DNA from: Nephrocerus scutellatus
Taxonomy: Eukaryota; Arthropoda; Insecta; Diptera; Pipunculidae
Length of the DNA stretch: 64,000 nt
Direction of reading: 5' to 3'
Assembly (NCBI GenBank): GCA_947095585.1
Contig: OX352763.1
Coordinates: 101,163,908 to 101,227,907 of the forward strand
The position numbers and the translations under genes are program-made. Below are positions 26,001 to 41,000 of the stretch, piece after piece. Under the pieces are notes generated by a model. That model saw only the letters and a program-made list of their open reading frames with translations. It was not told the DNA's origin and made no database searches. Within the stretch, counting starts at the first letter, position 1. Each line of letters starts with the position of its first letter.

Positions 26001-29000
26001 ACACTCGTTTCAGGTCTAATCAACATAGATTTGCTTTAAAACCTTTTTCGTGTAGAACCCAACTATTCAAATCCTCCTTTTAGCCGAAAGTGACTTCGAT
26101 GTGGAATTAATTGGCCGACTCCGTGTTTTCCGAATCTTTTAATCTACAGGCATTCGAAATAGCCATAGGTTTTGAGCGTGACAACATCTGCCCGGACCGA
26201 AAGAAAGGAAAACAAAGATGTTCTTGTCCCATAATTCCCAAATAAATTCCAGACCCTATTCGCCAGATCCCAGAATTCTTAAAGTCGCATCTTAGTCCTA
26301 CGTACCGAATTTCATACAAATCGCTTAAGAAATGTCTTGGTCCACAAAATTTCAGACCCTTTTGGCCAGATAACAGAATTTTATTGGAACTAGTCTAATA
26401 TTCGCGTCTTAGTCCTACGTACCGAATTTCATACGAATCGCTTGAGAAATGGCTTGGCCTATTGGCCAGATAACAGAATTTCCATTGGGCCAAGTCTTAT
26501 AGTCGCATGTTAGTCCTATGTACCGAATTTCAGGCGAATCACTTGAGAAATGGCTAAGTTCCCAAAATAGTTTCAACATGTTTTCATAAACAGTCCCATT
26601 GTTAGGTGAGACGACAGTGGGACATTTAACAGTGGGACTTTAACAGTGTCACGTTAAAGTGTGTGTCACGTCAAAAAAAAAAAAAACAATTTATTATTTA
26701 TAATTTGTTGTTAAATTTGTATTATTTTTTTGGTCAAGGTTTTATGTAATTTTTCCGGTCCATGACCCATTGATAAATGACATTTTGTCTCGCGTCGTTT
26801 TAGTTTCATGCTCGTTTTTTTTTTCGTATTGCTTTTTCAATGAATCAGAGAGAATTCTGAGAAAATAAATTGAAACCGGCTACAAACGTGAGGAATGTGA
26901 CATATTGTAAATCGATTTTTATTTTTTTTTAATTTTAATAAATTTACAAAAATTGTTTTCCATCGGAGATACACACGTATATAAAATTTAAAGAAAATCG
27001 GGCTATTTTTAAAAAAAATATATATTAGGCCTTACGAACCCGGGGCCCGGGTTCTCCCTAATTTTTATTAAAGTGTTGTCCAGCAGAGATACACATGTGT
27101 ATAAAATTAAAAGAAAATCGGTTTAATGTTTAAAAATTTTATAAGCCCTGAGACCCGTGGGGCCCCAAATTTTAATAGAAAGTGTTGTCTACGGAAATAC
27201 ACATGTGTGCAAAATTTCAATAAAATTGGGCTTTGGGAAGTGGGTTAACAATTTATCGCAAGATTCCATGACAAATCGACAAACAGACCGACCAACCGAC
27301 CAACCGACCGACCGACCGACATTCAGGCGAATCGCTTGGCGTTAATATAGAGAATTTAAAAAAGACGGTGGCTTCGATCTGCCCACAGCATCTTGGTCAG
27401 TACAACTGGAATTCAACAGAGAGATTCTCACTCTATTTAAGTTTAAAAACTGTAGCACTGGGTAGGTACTCGCTTTAATAAGGCAGGTGTGGTGCGTACT
27501 GCGTACACCCAATTTGATTTAATACTTTTGGTATGTATGCATTTAATAGAATGCATTTTTTAAAATAATTTAAAAAAATATTAAACTTGAATATTAGGTC
27601 TCAATAATTACTTTATATAAGAAAAAACTATTTGCACAACGTAAAATAGAAGAAAATAAAATAAAAAAGATATTTGTTACATGCAGACTACTACAAAAGC
27701 AAAGCTAACAAAAGTTCGCTTCGTTAATGGCAGTATGTATATATTTTTGAAAAAAAAAGAAGGTATGTTTTTGCTTTCTTACATTATAACGATGGGTGTG
27801 TTATTTAAATAAATAATAAATATATTATATAAGAATGAAGACAAGATGTACCTAAAGTTAATCATGTAAGAGGTTTGGTGGAGAATTTTATCACAAACAC
27901 GGTAAGCATTTTTTGCTTTGCCATTTTCTTTAAATTTCGACGTCCTTAAGCCACCTTACAACAAACTTTAACCAACTTAGTGTCAAAGTATCACAATGGA
28001 CCATTACTGGTCTACGTGTTTCGGTTCCACTGACAGCCACCTTAACCAAACCTAGTGTCAAAGTGCCATTCAAAGTAAAGACACAATCACTTGTGACGGT
28101 TTTCTTGTGATTTCGAAGATGTCAGACGGTTCATTCTGTGGTCGCCGCAAATCTTCGGCCGGCGGGCGGCACCAATTTATGAACGACCTAGGTCCTAGTA
28201 AATCAATGCTTGAATGCTGGCAGTTACAGCCAAAATTCACCATCATAACTACTTGAACATGCTCGATTGGTTCCACAATTTTTAAATGACGAATGACGAT
28301 GAATCTAAATTTAGTCATTGCTTGAATAAAATTGTAACAGCTGCGGAATCGTAATGGGCACGTAAAATTAGATGGAGAGTGGTTTCCTCTCCTCCTCATC
28401 CATGCAGCTTCTGCAGAAATCGTTGGAAAGGACTCCTAGTCTTTCTGCATGCTTTCCTATGAGACAGTCTCCAGTTATAACACCTTTAATGGCACTAAAC
28501 ACTTGGAACGTTTCGGATCTAGCTCGGGCCAGATCTGCTTCGCTGCTATGCAAGTTGTACCGTTTGACCATCTATAGTTAGTTTTTATTATAGCAACATG
28601 AGTTTGCACGTAGCAATCGGCATGCCTAGTGACCATACATATTCAGGCAAAAGGGGTATTGTAGTTTCATGTTTGGCGAGTTCATCAGCCATACAATTAC
28701 CAGGAATGTCTCTGTGCCCTGGCACCCAGCACAGGTGAATGTTGAAATGCTCTGCCATCTCCTCAAGAGACGATCGGCAATTCCGGGCCAGAATGTAATT
28801 TGTGGAGACTGATTCCATGGACTTTAGCGCAGCCTGGTTATCCGAGAAAATGTGGATATCCTTAACAGATATGACATTACTCTTCAGCCAAGACAAGGCT
28901 TTCTTAATAGCCATGATTTCCGCTTGGAAACACTACAGTGATCAGGAAGACGGAAAGAGAAACTTAGATTTAGTTTTTTTGAAAAGACAACTCCGCCAAC

Positions 29001-32000
29001 CCCTTCTAAAAGGAGACTTTGTTCAGAAATAAATTGAATTTTGTCGAAAAAAGTTGCAGATTACTTTTCAGCCCGCCGTCATATGTCTATGTACAGGATC
29101 TTTACTTTAGTCGCTGCTATTCCATTGAAAACTTGTCTCGGGAGTAACTGCCAATTATTTAAAACGAGTGTGACCGTAGGCCGTTACATGAATAAACTGG
29201 CCTGGTGAAGAGGCACATAGTATATAGACCTGCCTGGCGTCTTGTGATATCTGGTTGTTTCCAAGCGTACAAAAAATATATATTTGTTTCAAATGAAGAG
29301 GAAATAGGGGCGTAGACCAAAGAAATTGAAACTCTCCAAAATTATGATATTGAAAAATGTTTGAAAGGCTATTCTACCGTTTTAAAAAAATGTAATAAAT
29401 ATTAATTGAAATTATGTCAGTTTTTTGTAAGCGGATAGATAGCGCAGCGAAAGCGTGTGTGTTTTTGCAGCTAGTGTGTTTGGTGTGATTCTTTTGTGCA
29501 GCTATTTACATTTCTTCCGAAATATTAAAGATATTACAGATTTAAATGTTTTGTGCTTTTCTTTCTTTCCCCTCAAAAATAGCAAGCAAAAAAAAAAGGA
29601 AAAAAAATTGTATAATAAAGCAACTAGTGATCTACTAGGGTTAAATAATAATGAAAGTTGCTTTGTGCCAAAGTCGCTCCTTTACCAACATTACGTGACT
29701 TACTCTGCGCCAACAAAGACGCTGCCATATTAGTAGTAGCTGAAGCATTTCCCTGATAGTAACCGGGAAGACCTCCGCCAGCAGCATTTGCATAGGCGGC
29801 CATGCTCATCAATTGATTGGGATTAAGTGCTGCCATGCCACCCAGTGCAGAACCAACACCAGCCGCACCGCCAATGCCTCCATATGGTGACATTCCGATA
29901 GCTAAGCGCGCACAAATGAATGACAATTACATTATTATAGAAAATAGAAAAAATTTACAAATATATAATAAATTGTTTAACATAATTTTATGGGTGGTGA
30001 AATGTCAAAGAAATAAACATTAAGGGTCAAATCGAAGGGATGAATTTGGAATTTAAAAGAAAATTAATTTGAAAGAAAGAACTCATTCGAAAATGGACAG
30101 GGGTAACAGATTTTGGATAAATTATTAATAAAAAAAAAATTAGGGAAAATTAACGAAAAAGAAAAACCGAAAAAGGTGGACACGGCGGATAAGAAAAACA
30201 AAAATGTCAATCTTGAATCATTCTGAACCGATCACTACATGATCTCTTGTTCAAACGAGCAACCTACACTGCTGGTGGTACGCTGATGGGATGTGGTGCG
30301 GTGATGCAACTGTTGCATGTTTGATTGCATCAAAACCGAGACTGGCGGCTGTGGCTGTGGCTGCGGCTGTTCCTGCAGCACCTCCTCCAGCGGCCAAAAT
30401 TGCCGATGCTGGTAAATTACCTGATGATTTCTTCATATTGGAATTTGGCATTTTGTTATTTCCAGCGAATAATGCGCCGTTACCGCTGATACCGCCTCCG
30501 CCGCCTCCAGCTGACGATGTGATTGTTGCTGTTGGTTGTGGTGCCGTCGATGGTCTATAACCAGCCGGTTGTGATGATAGCAGCAGGGAATTCTTATTGT
30601 TGGTAATACTGTTTTTGGCGTAAGTAACTGCTGTTTCAAGATCTCGACCGCCGCCTGTGAAAAAGTGAAGAACAAAATTAGAATTATTGAAAATTGTTGG
30701 TGGAAAACTGGACAAAAAAGAGGCGAGTGAAGGAGTGGTCAGAGTAAAAAGCTTATTATAATAATAATAATATTTGGCGTGACAGACTGTTTGACGATCC
30801 TGGTGCTAGAGTCTCCCAACCATTTTTGTTGTGTTTGTTAAATTTTTCCACACAAATGCACGAAAGGCGAAGCTTTCCCATTACAGGACTTTATCAGACA
30901 TTCACGTAGGACCCTGAAAAGTCTATTTGGTGTTTCTCTGGAATTCAATTTTCGAACCTCCCGCTCAGTGGTCCATTCGGCTTAGACCATCCTATCTTTC
31001 CGAAGATTTGAAAAACAATGTTTGTACCTAAATAGGCGAACTGTCATAACTATCCTCATACCGAGCTCTAGCGGAATTATTCGCTAGTCATATCTTGATT
31101 CACAGACCAGATGAACCCGGTTTTCGAAGGCAACATTCAACTGGTGATATGATGGCATATCTTGCCGAATCTTTATCTTTATTCACAAATTTGCTGAAAG
31201 TTAAGTTGTTGCACGCCATATTTCAAAGCATTAAATCCAGGTCGTATTTGATGGTTTTAAATCTAAAGTTCATCACATAAACGCTGATGTTTCCCAATTA
31301 CCTTCAGGACCCAAAATTTTTCTCATTTTCAATAGAGATCTCCTCCTCTCTCCGCTACTTTAGATGCAGTTCATTATTTTGCTGACGACAGCACTTTAAG
31401 CTTTTTTACATGAGTTCCCTGCACGTCCCCTTGCTAAACAGCAACGTATGCTCATCATCATATTTAGCTTACTAACATTGAGACCGTAAGAGTTTCAGAG
31501 CAAAATCCTCTTTGCTTATGAGCGCTAAGTGTGATGCTTAAATCGAGCTTAAATCTCTTCACGATGTCCACATATCGGTAACGCTAGTAAGTCTCATCAC
31601 TATACTCCCCATGAGAAACATCCACCCTCACCTACAATTCTTTGTAAGACTTTCCTCTCGAAGAAGGTTAAGAGGTGGTTAAGAGGTCAAATTGCTCTAT
31701 TCTGAGCGCCCAATTATATAAGTACTGTTGTGGCCATTGTCTTATACATCAGCAGTTTGGATGGTATGGATAAATTCTTGGAATTTAAGATTATTGACAG
31801 ACGAAAGTAGGCTTTGTTGGCTTTAAACAACAGTGTGCGTATTCCTGGTTGCATTATGTTATTGGCTGCTACAATTCACCCGAGATAGTTAAAAGTGAAG
31901 GAAATAGTTCCACCTTAACTGAAGGATCAATTTTCGATCTAGTGCTCGCTGACGTGGTCTCCAAGTACTCTATCTTGGATTTTCACCAATGATTTCAATA

Positions 32001-35000
32001 GCGTCTTCTGGATGGACTTATAGAGGATTGTGACTCTTACTGTTACATCAGAGTCTGATGGTAACCAACATAGTCGTGTCCGTTTATTTGCATGCAGTTT
32101 GCTGTTATGGCTTAAAGTTCTACTCTGGCTATGCTGTCATAGACGGCTTAAAAGTTTATAAACAGATGGTGTTTTGAGTTTTGGAACCCTGTGCTATTGT
32201 GCTCTCCCACTATCACTCCAAAAATGTCTTTGAGATCAGATTACTCCTTTTGTCTTTGCAGCATTTGCATCGTGGTGTATATTGCGTCGTACCGCATAAC
32301 TTATGCGCCTAGTTGACTCATATCTGGAACACAACACGAAGAAGATAGTGATCCGAGTCGACGTTGACTCCTCTGTCAGGTCCAGGTTGTATCAGCGATC
32401 TATCAAAACGTTATGTTTATGAATCTTAAGAAAGAAGCAATAGCAAAATATTACTTGCTGCCATCTCTATAACTCTTCATGGATGTCAATGTACTGCCTG
32501 ACTGCCTACGATTAAATCCCGCAGAATGATTTTCAAATCATGTTGATGGCTGTCATGCGGTACCCCTTCGTACCAAAGGATTCTAATTTTTCATCGTCTG
32601 AGAAATCCACTGTAGGTGCGTAAACGTATAAAAGGCTTTCGTTCTTAAGTTTTCCCCACACGCAAAGGTGCACAGCCGTTCATTTATTGCTTTAAAGCTT
32701 AAAACGGTGGACATCTCCTGAAGGCGAGATGTCATTTTCGTATATGTATCTGTCAAAATTGTAGTTAAACACTAATCATATGCTTATGACCAGTGCTGCT
32801 GCTAAATTGCAATCAAGGTATTATACTACTATTTCATTATATACTACCTTAAACCTAATTATACTACTCGGCCCCCTGGATTGCTATTATGTCAGCATTG
32901 TTTTTGGATTGGGTATGGGCTCCCGGGTCTGCAGATCGATGTCTATATTGTGTACGCTCATGGGAAACGCTCCAAACGAAAACTATTAAATCGTTTAGCC
33001 GTTTTCGTTGCTGGGTCGCCTTTATGTTATAGTAGCAAGTTTATTTGCTGGTTTCGTAATGCATTTTTTATGAGCGATATTATTAGCACACTTTACTTTG
33101 AAGCCCTATCATTAAGCCTTTCCTTTTTTTCAAAAAAAATTCTCCATAATCTGCCAATGGCTAACTACCGGCGAAATTCTTATGACACAATGAAAGAAGC
33201 GCCAAGTAAATAATGATTATATTATGGATAATGCCTACTTTTGAGGGTAGGTTATAGCGTTTTGTCCATCGGAGGTACACACGTCTTTAAAACTAAAGAA
33301 AATTGAGCATATTTTTAAAAAAAAATTACATACGCTCCCCTTGTGGCTCAGGGCCCAGGGATTTTTATTTACACATGTACCCCTCATACATAGGAGAGAA
33401 TGTACCTGAAATTTTTTAATTTACATGGGAACCCCTCGGGCCTCAGGGCCCCATCACTCCAAAAATTTTACAAAAAATGTTGTCCATCGGAGGTACACAT
33501 GTCTTTAAAATTTGAATAAAGGGCTAATTTTTTAAAAAATTTACATGGGCGCACCCCTCGGGAGTCAGGACCCGTTCACTTCAAAATATGTACAAAAAAA
33601 AACTTTGCCTATCAGTGATACACATGTGTTTAAAATTTGAAGAAATTCGAGCTAATTTTTAAAAAATTGCATTGGCACCCCTCTGGTCTCAGGTCCCGAT
33701 CACTCCAAAAAATGTTGTCCATCACTGATACACATACGTTTAAAGTTTGAAGAAAATCGGGTACTTTTTGTAAAATATTTGTATGAGAGACCCCGACCCC
33801 GCGGCACGAGGGGCCTAAAATTTTAATAGAAAGTGTTGTCAAGATTTGGTGTGCCAGCCAGCCAGCCGTCCGGCCAGCCACGGACAACTGAAGTTAATAT
33901 AGAGAATTTAAAAAATGTATATGAGCACCCGTTGGCCTCAGATCCCGTTTACTCCAAAAAAATGTACAAAAAATGTTGTTCATCAGAGATACACATGTGT
34001 ATAAAATTTCAAGAAAATCGGGTTAATTTTTAATTAAAATGTTTATGGGCCCTCACGCCCCGGGGGCCGAGGGTCTTCAAATTTTTTACAAAAAGTGTTG
34101 TCCATCGGAGATACACAAGTGTATAAAATTTAAAGATAATCGGGTTTATTTTTGAAAATTTAATATGGGCACCCCAATTTTAATAGAAAATGTTGTCTCC
34201 GGAAATACACATGTGTGCAAAATTTCAATAAAATCGGGCTTTGGCAAGTGGGTTAAAAATTGATCGCAAGATTCCAAGACAGACAGACAGACAGACGTGC
34301 CACGGGCAAACGAAGTTAATATTTTTACCAAAAGTAGTTAGAAGTTAGTAGATGGAAAACGAATCCCAAGATAAATCGCAATGTACTAGGAACTAAAATT
34401 AGAATTAAAAATTGCATACTTTTAGGCTGAATTAGATTATTTGAAATGTAACCGCCTGTAAGTTTGAATCATTATTTACTGGTTAAAAAATGTAGTCAAA
34501 CCGGTTTGTGCGGTTGAGACTCATGATGACTGATTGCATATAAGTATCGTTAGTTGTAAATAAAATTGTCTGGTATTTTCTCGATATTTCTGTCTATAAT
34601 ATTGGAAGTTTCTGGAAGCTTTTCAATGAGTATAAAAGGTGGCGTTGATTAGTTAATTGGAATTTAACCAGTGAAGTTGTAAAAGTTCTTTCAAAGCGAT
34701 TAAGCTACTACCTAAGAGAATTATTGTAAAGTACAAGTATTATTAGTGTTCTTGTGTACATTTAAAGTTATCACCAGTATAAATTGTGAACTTGTGTTAA
34801 TTTTACTGATTGTTTGTTAAAGTTGTTATTTGTAAATTAATAAACTTGTGTTGTGTTTTATTTGCAAAATCCTTTACCAACTCGAAAGCTTCAATTTCGT
34901 AACAATATAGAGAATTTAAATAATGTACTTCCGTTTTGTAAAAAGTTTTTGCTTTGTTTAGAGATCAAGCTTACAAGCGGTTGACTGATGTTAAACGGCG

Positions 35001-38000
35001 GCCACGTTTTTGCCATGTGCTCTGATAATTTCCTTGAATACCATTTAGTGTACTAGCCCCGCTTTAAAGATAGCATTTTGTATTCATTCTGCTACAAAAT
35101 ATAAACAAAAGATATGTGTCAATGATAAGAGAAAAAGTGACCGTCAACTATAAACATATCCATATAGGTATGTACTTTTGTAGATAAAAAATCAAAATCA
35201 GACATGTGTGTGCAAGACAAGTGCAGCAAGTTGATAATTGCTTTGACCACCCACTTTTATGGTTTTTAAAACAACCACAAAAGTGGATACCCGGAACTAA
35301 GTTCCTATTGCACTTTATTATTTTTAAAGCCGGCAAGGCAAGCACAGCCAGCAGCCAGAAGACACAAGCCGGCCAGGTCGCAACTAGAAACCACGTGTTT
35401 GTCAAACAAAATCTCATACTGTTGTTGCCATTGCCGTTCGTTGCGTGCTGTAATTTCCCAAAGAGCGGTAAGAGAGAGAGAGAGGAAAACGAGGAAAACG
35501 AGCAAATAAAAACAGCAACATCCACGTGCTTTTTTATATATAGAAAGATAGAGCAGGCAAATCATCAGGAAATTACATACATTTGTTTGTGTTTATTTGT
35601 TGTTTTCTTTAGTTTCGGCAAAAGCCGGTTTATTCACCATAATCAAATAGAGATCAACACATGGTTTCTAATCTCTTCATATGAATACAAATTTTCATAA
35701 TGAGCTGGAGTGACAATAAATGTAACTCAAAGAGACAAATGGAATAAATAAAAATAAAGCAAAAAAAAGAGAAGAAAAAGAGTGTTTGTCATTTTGTTGA
35801 ACATGATGATGATAAAATTACGTTTTCACCACTTGTCGTTAGGTCGACAGCCAGACGACGACGCGCACGTCATACTTCAATCATTTTACTATGCCGTACA
35901 TACGTACATGATACCATCAACCACCCACCATACGAGTAAAAAAAAGTGTCTCTATTCATCTCTCTCGATTGGACCAATATAGTTTCAAATAATTGCAATT
36001 TTGTTAATAAGTAATACTTGATATAAGTTCAAATAAATATGTTAGTAAGAACATAGGCGTTGCAGTTTGGCAATCAATTCGAGTGCGGGATGAAAAGTAA
36101 TCGGCCTAGGCAAGAAAATACAAATTTTTTCGGCAAAATTCAATTTATTTCTCAACAAAGTCTCCTTTTAGATTGACTCATTTTGTTTAACGATATTCCA
36201 GTTTTTAGTCACCCTCTGAATAATACGATTTCTGAAAGCCCTATAAATAGGACTCTTTTTCAGTGATGACTTCCTCATTCAACCCAAATCTCTTACCACC
36301 GAGCCATTTCTTCAGTTTAGAAAATATATGTAGTCGGAGCGGCCCAAGTCTGGATAATAAGGTGGATAAGGAACTAAATTAAAGCGCTCTTTTCTTAACC
36401 AAATGCGACCGATTTAGCTTCAAAACGGAGTCGAATCGATCTAACAGGTCAGTATAATATACGCCGGTGATCATTTGCCCTTTTACAGATAATCTATGTG
36501 AATGATGCCGCGTGCATCTCAAAAAAAAAAAACTTTTGACCTTGTTGGCCGATAGACGAACGGACGACCCCATATAACTCATTGGCTATATACAGCGGTA
36601 GTAAGACCTACTCTTTTATACGGGGTGACTGTATGGTGGTCTGCCTTAAATAAGAAAGTAAATCTTGACAAATTAAGCAAAGTCCAAAGATCAGCTAGTA
36701 TATTTATGAGCGGAGCACTTTGTACAACCCTCTCCGCGCACTGGACATTCTGTTCAACCACAACACTCGACATTTTCAGAAGGTAAGTAGCTGCTCGGCT
36801 ATTCTCCTCAAACAATCTTTTATTCCCATCCAAATCGGAACTAGTTTTGCTTATCAAAAGCGTAACACACATTTAAAGCGTTTTCGATTTGTTGGGTAGT
36901 TTGGTGGTTTGGTCTCCCATTTGAAATTGTTCTCGAAGAAAACAAGATAATGTTGTATAAATTGGACCCTACCTTTAGTATACCCAGTTAATCGAAAGCT
37001 CTGTTTGTTAATTCAATTTTTTCTTTCGATTTTTATTTTATTTTGAATTTAATAAAGGGCTTAGCCCAACTTATTGCCGTGACGTAAGTCATTCAGGGAG
37101 TCATCCCTTGGCAATAAGTCTCTATAAAAAAAAAAAAAAAAAAAAAATGCTAAATCGCAGTGGACTAGAAATGAAATCGGTCACTTCTCTATCCTGAATT
37201 TAGTCAGGATCCCAGACAATATAGACTACACCACTCCATAACTCCATTTCAACAGAAACTTCCAGGTCACCTTTCCCTCCAGATTATTCTGGGAAGAAGA
37301 CGCTTACCTGGAAGATGAACACATACATTTTTACAGAGACGGGTCAAAAACTGATGATGGAGTTGGCGGAGGTGTTTTCTCAAAAAAGCTAAATCTTAGC
37401 CTCTCTTTTCGTCTTAATAACCACTGTAGTGTGTTCCAGGCTGAAATTATGACGATCAGTGAAGCCTTATCTTGGGTATCCGTATATATCCGTATATTCT
37501 CGAATAGTCAAGCTGCACTGAAATTCCTGGAATTAGTCTCTACTTATTTAATTATAGTCCTGCTGCCGATCATCTCTTATGGAGATGGTAGAGCAATTCA
37601 ATATCCACATGTGTTGGGTGCCGGGGCACAGAGACATTCCGGGAAACCGTATGGCTGACAAACTCGCCAAACAAGAAACTACACTATCCATGAATATGGT
37701 TCCCTAGACATACCAATCGCTACATGCAAACTCATGTTAAAGCGGGATGCTTTAAAAACTAATCGTAGGTGGTCAAACGGTACAAATTCCATAGCGGCAA
37801 ACCAGATCTGGCCCAATTCGAAACGCTCCTCACAGTCAAGCATGCAGTAAGTCCTTATTTACTATAAGGACACGTCGACAATCGACGGGTAAGGTTTCTT
37901 TTACTCATCAAGATGGCGAAGAGAGACTATTTTCTCAGTTTGTGGGTGGTCTTGTCAAATTTGGTTTCGGTTTGGGGTTCTATTTGCAAGGCACCACGAA

Positions 38001-41000
38001 AACCACCAAAAACCTGTAACTATGACGGCTTACCCGTGAAAATGGTTTCGGGCTTAGTCTGAGCTAATCGGAAGAGGCATAAGAGAGTGAAAATCTGAAT
38101 TCTAACTTAACATAAGACAGAGGTGGTTCAACTGAAGGTGGTCGTGGTGTTGTATGGAGAGGGTTTTCTTTCTTAAATTAGCGCACGCTTTAAGGAATTT
38201 GGAGGATCTTGATGAGGTATTCGGGTATTTTGGGGACCTAGTCGATATTAGTATCGAATACATAGTTTTCAATGTCGCTGTGATGATTAGTGTTGGTAGG
38301 TAAGCCAGAGGTGTGGTTTTATTGGGTATGTTTTTTTAACTAGCGCATGCTTAAGGAATTCAAAGGTAACTGATATATTTATAATTAAAAAAAAACAAAT
38401 TAGGAGCCCGTTAATTAGTATAACGGGCTGCGTGCACACCTGTGTATTATGATTCGGCTGTCAAAAACTACAAAAACCCAAAATGAGTAGAAAAAAATCA
38501 GAATCTGAATTTAGTGCAAATGTATTAATTTTCTTTAACAATTTAATAAAATTTCCACCTCTTCGCTTGGTGTTAAAGCATCTGTCAAAAACAGTGTTCA
38601 CTTAATCCAGCGTTAACTCACCAATTTTGGTGTGTTAGCCCTGATTTAAGTCAGGATTAAAACTGACTGAAAAACATATTTCTGATGGTAGCTGCTTTGA
38701 ACTAGCTTCTAGCAGTACACTTGCTCGGTGTACTTGCACTCTTTTTTGCAAAGCGAATACTCAGACAAAATCGATAATCCTTTTACATTTCTCGCACCTC
38801 TGCTTTGCATTTTATTTCCTTACACACAGCGGGAGCGACAGACGCGACGCCACGAATCGCAATGCAGGAGCAATTTCTGCTCACAGTCCTTTTTGCATTG
38901 CAATTTATAAATTTTTGGAATACGTTTGCTCCCATATAGTCCAGCAGTCTAACGGTGTAAAATCATACCGCTTTTAGTCTTTTACTTATATAATAATTCT
39001 CATAGAACATCTTTGTATGTTGCACAACTGAATGAACGACGTCAGACGCTGCCAAACAGGAAGCCTTGCCAACAAACTTTAAATCCAGACCAATCAGAAA
39101 CGATGCAGAATATAGGTGTACTACAAACAGGAAGCAGTAAGGAAATAGAATAAGGAGTATTGCATAATTATTCATTTTGAATTTCCAATGCGTTTATTGC
39201 TAACATACGACTAGAGTGGGAGGGAAATAATCGGATGACGATGAAGCACAATTCATTAGAAATGCTGGAGGCCGAAAAAGAGTTAGAGATATAGAGAGAC
39301 CGACGGAGAGATTGTGCAGGAAACTGAACAAACCATCCGGGAACAATGCCTTTAGGAAACTCATTCATGAGGATGACAAATGCCAGCAGCACTGCACCTG
39401 AAAAGTTTCAAGCTGTAGCTTTTAATCAGCTTGATGATGATGACGATGATATGCCTGGCAAATGTAATTTTATTGAGGAAACACCTCTAAGTTATGGACA
39501 TTTGAATTTAGAAATAATTTTGTTTAATTCCGCGTTTGTAATGGGAGAGGCAATCGATGATATCTCACCCGAGAAACTTTCCACTTTCTCATCAATTTGG
39601 ATTTTATTTAAACGATCATTATATTACATGTTTCTCGTGCAGAGTTTTTGTTTGATGTAACTAAACGATGAAGATTTGTTTAACGAACTTTGTCTAAATG
39701 TGGTCCAAATTGGTTTTCTGAGCGTTCAATGAAAAGGAGAGGACTCATCGAGGCTCGTCTGTCTGAATTGGCGATGGACCATCTCTTGAGTAAGGCACAA
39801 AGTCTATCAGTCTCGTTCGACTGCTCCGAGTTCTTCAGCGGCATTCGGGTCATCAGGTGTGAGGAGTTTCTTAGTCTCTAAGTTTCCTTGGCGAGTGCGT
39901 TGCTAAGATTGGCAACGCTTATGAGAGCTTGAAGATCAAGCTCATTCCCGTCAGAGAGATTTCGAGAAGGTCGAGGGCTTGCATCTGGCTACCTAAGATG
40001 GAGGTGGACAACGAAAAGGTCCTCCAATGTCTCAGGCTGGAAAATCCGGTCCCAATGGGGAACTGAAGCGTGTTAAAAGCCGAAGAGCCGTTGCATAGCA
40101 ACATGTTATTGGTACTTATCATTAATGAGGAGTGGCTGGAAGCTCTAGATAGAGCGGGACATATGCTCAGGTTTGGCATTAGGCATGCCAACTTGAACGT
40201 TTTCCGGATCCTGTTGAGGAAGATCCCGAGGAGGACGCGGCCTCTGGTTTGTTAGTGGGTCTAAATATAGATGGAGGTCCCTGATGCTCACCCAACCCTG
40301 CAATGGCGACGATGTCTAAGGCACTGCAGATCAACCTGAAGCACTCGAGGTATTCCTAAGAGCGGAAAACGTAGACATCGTATTGATACAAAAACCATGG
40401 GTCAGAGGAACAGACGTCATGGGTCTTTGCTACAAAGAGTGTAACCTCTTCTACAAAAAAGACAACGGTAAGCCAAGATCTTGCGTCTTATTTAAGAAAC
40501 ATATTAACGCTTTCCGTATGAGGAGCCCGTACCGCCTGAGGCAATCCAGAACAACGTCCTCATGGGGTGTGATGCCAATGCTAGACACAGCCTCTAGGGA
40601 AGCACGCAAGCCAATGAGCGGGGTAAGTTTCTTTTTGATTTTCTTATAAATTCTAACCTTAAGATTTGTTATACTGGTAGAACTCCAACCTTTACTTTTC
40701 CGAGTTTGGATATAGAGGATGGGAGGAGGTAATAGATATTACCTTGATTACTAACAACTTTTACTTCAGGCTTAACAGCTGGACAGTTCTTTATTTAATT
40801 TTTTATTAAGTTCTTTAAATTGAATCAGGTACGACCGCGGATGTAGATTCCAAAACAAAGCTTTTTAAAGCATCCATGGATACTGCTATGAAATTCGCAT
40901 GTCCAATTATTCGTAGCAAAATAAAGCACCCACCTTGGTGGAGTGAAGAGCTGAACAATCTTAGAAGAATGTCTAGAACTATGTTCAATATCTGATATAC

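Noticed and set aside
30291..30560. Ala/Pro-rich plus-strand ORF
   Set aside because: It is the antisense shadow of the GC-rich sno exon b on the minus strand, which joins in phase with both neighbours.
7775..30654. Splitting sno into two or more genes at the large introns
   Set aside because: Exon phases agree across every junction and the order of conserved SBNO blocks is unbroken from exon e to exon n.
35206..35700. 164-codon plus-strand ORF in the long sno intron
   Set aside because: No domain, no family resemblance, no splice context, and a long minus-strand frame is open over the same bases. Composition (GA-run, AT-rich tail) explains the openness.
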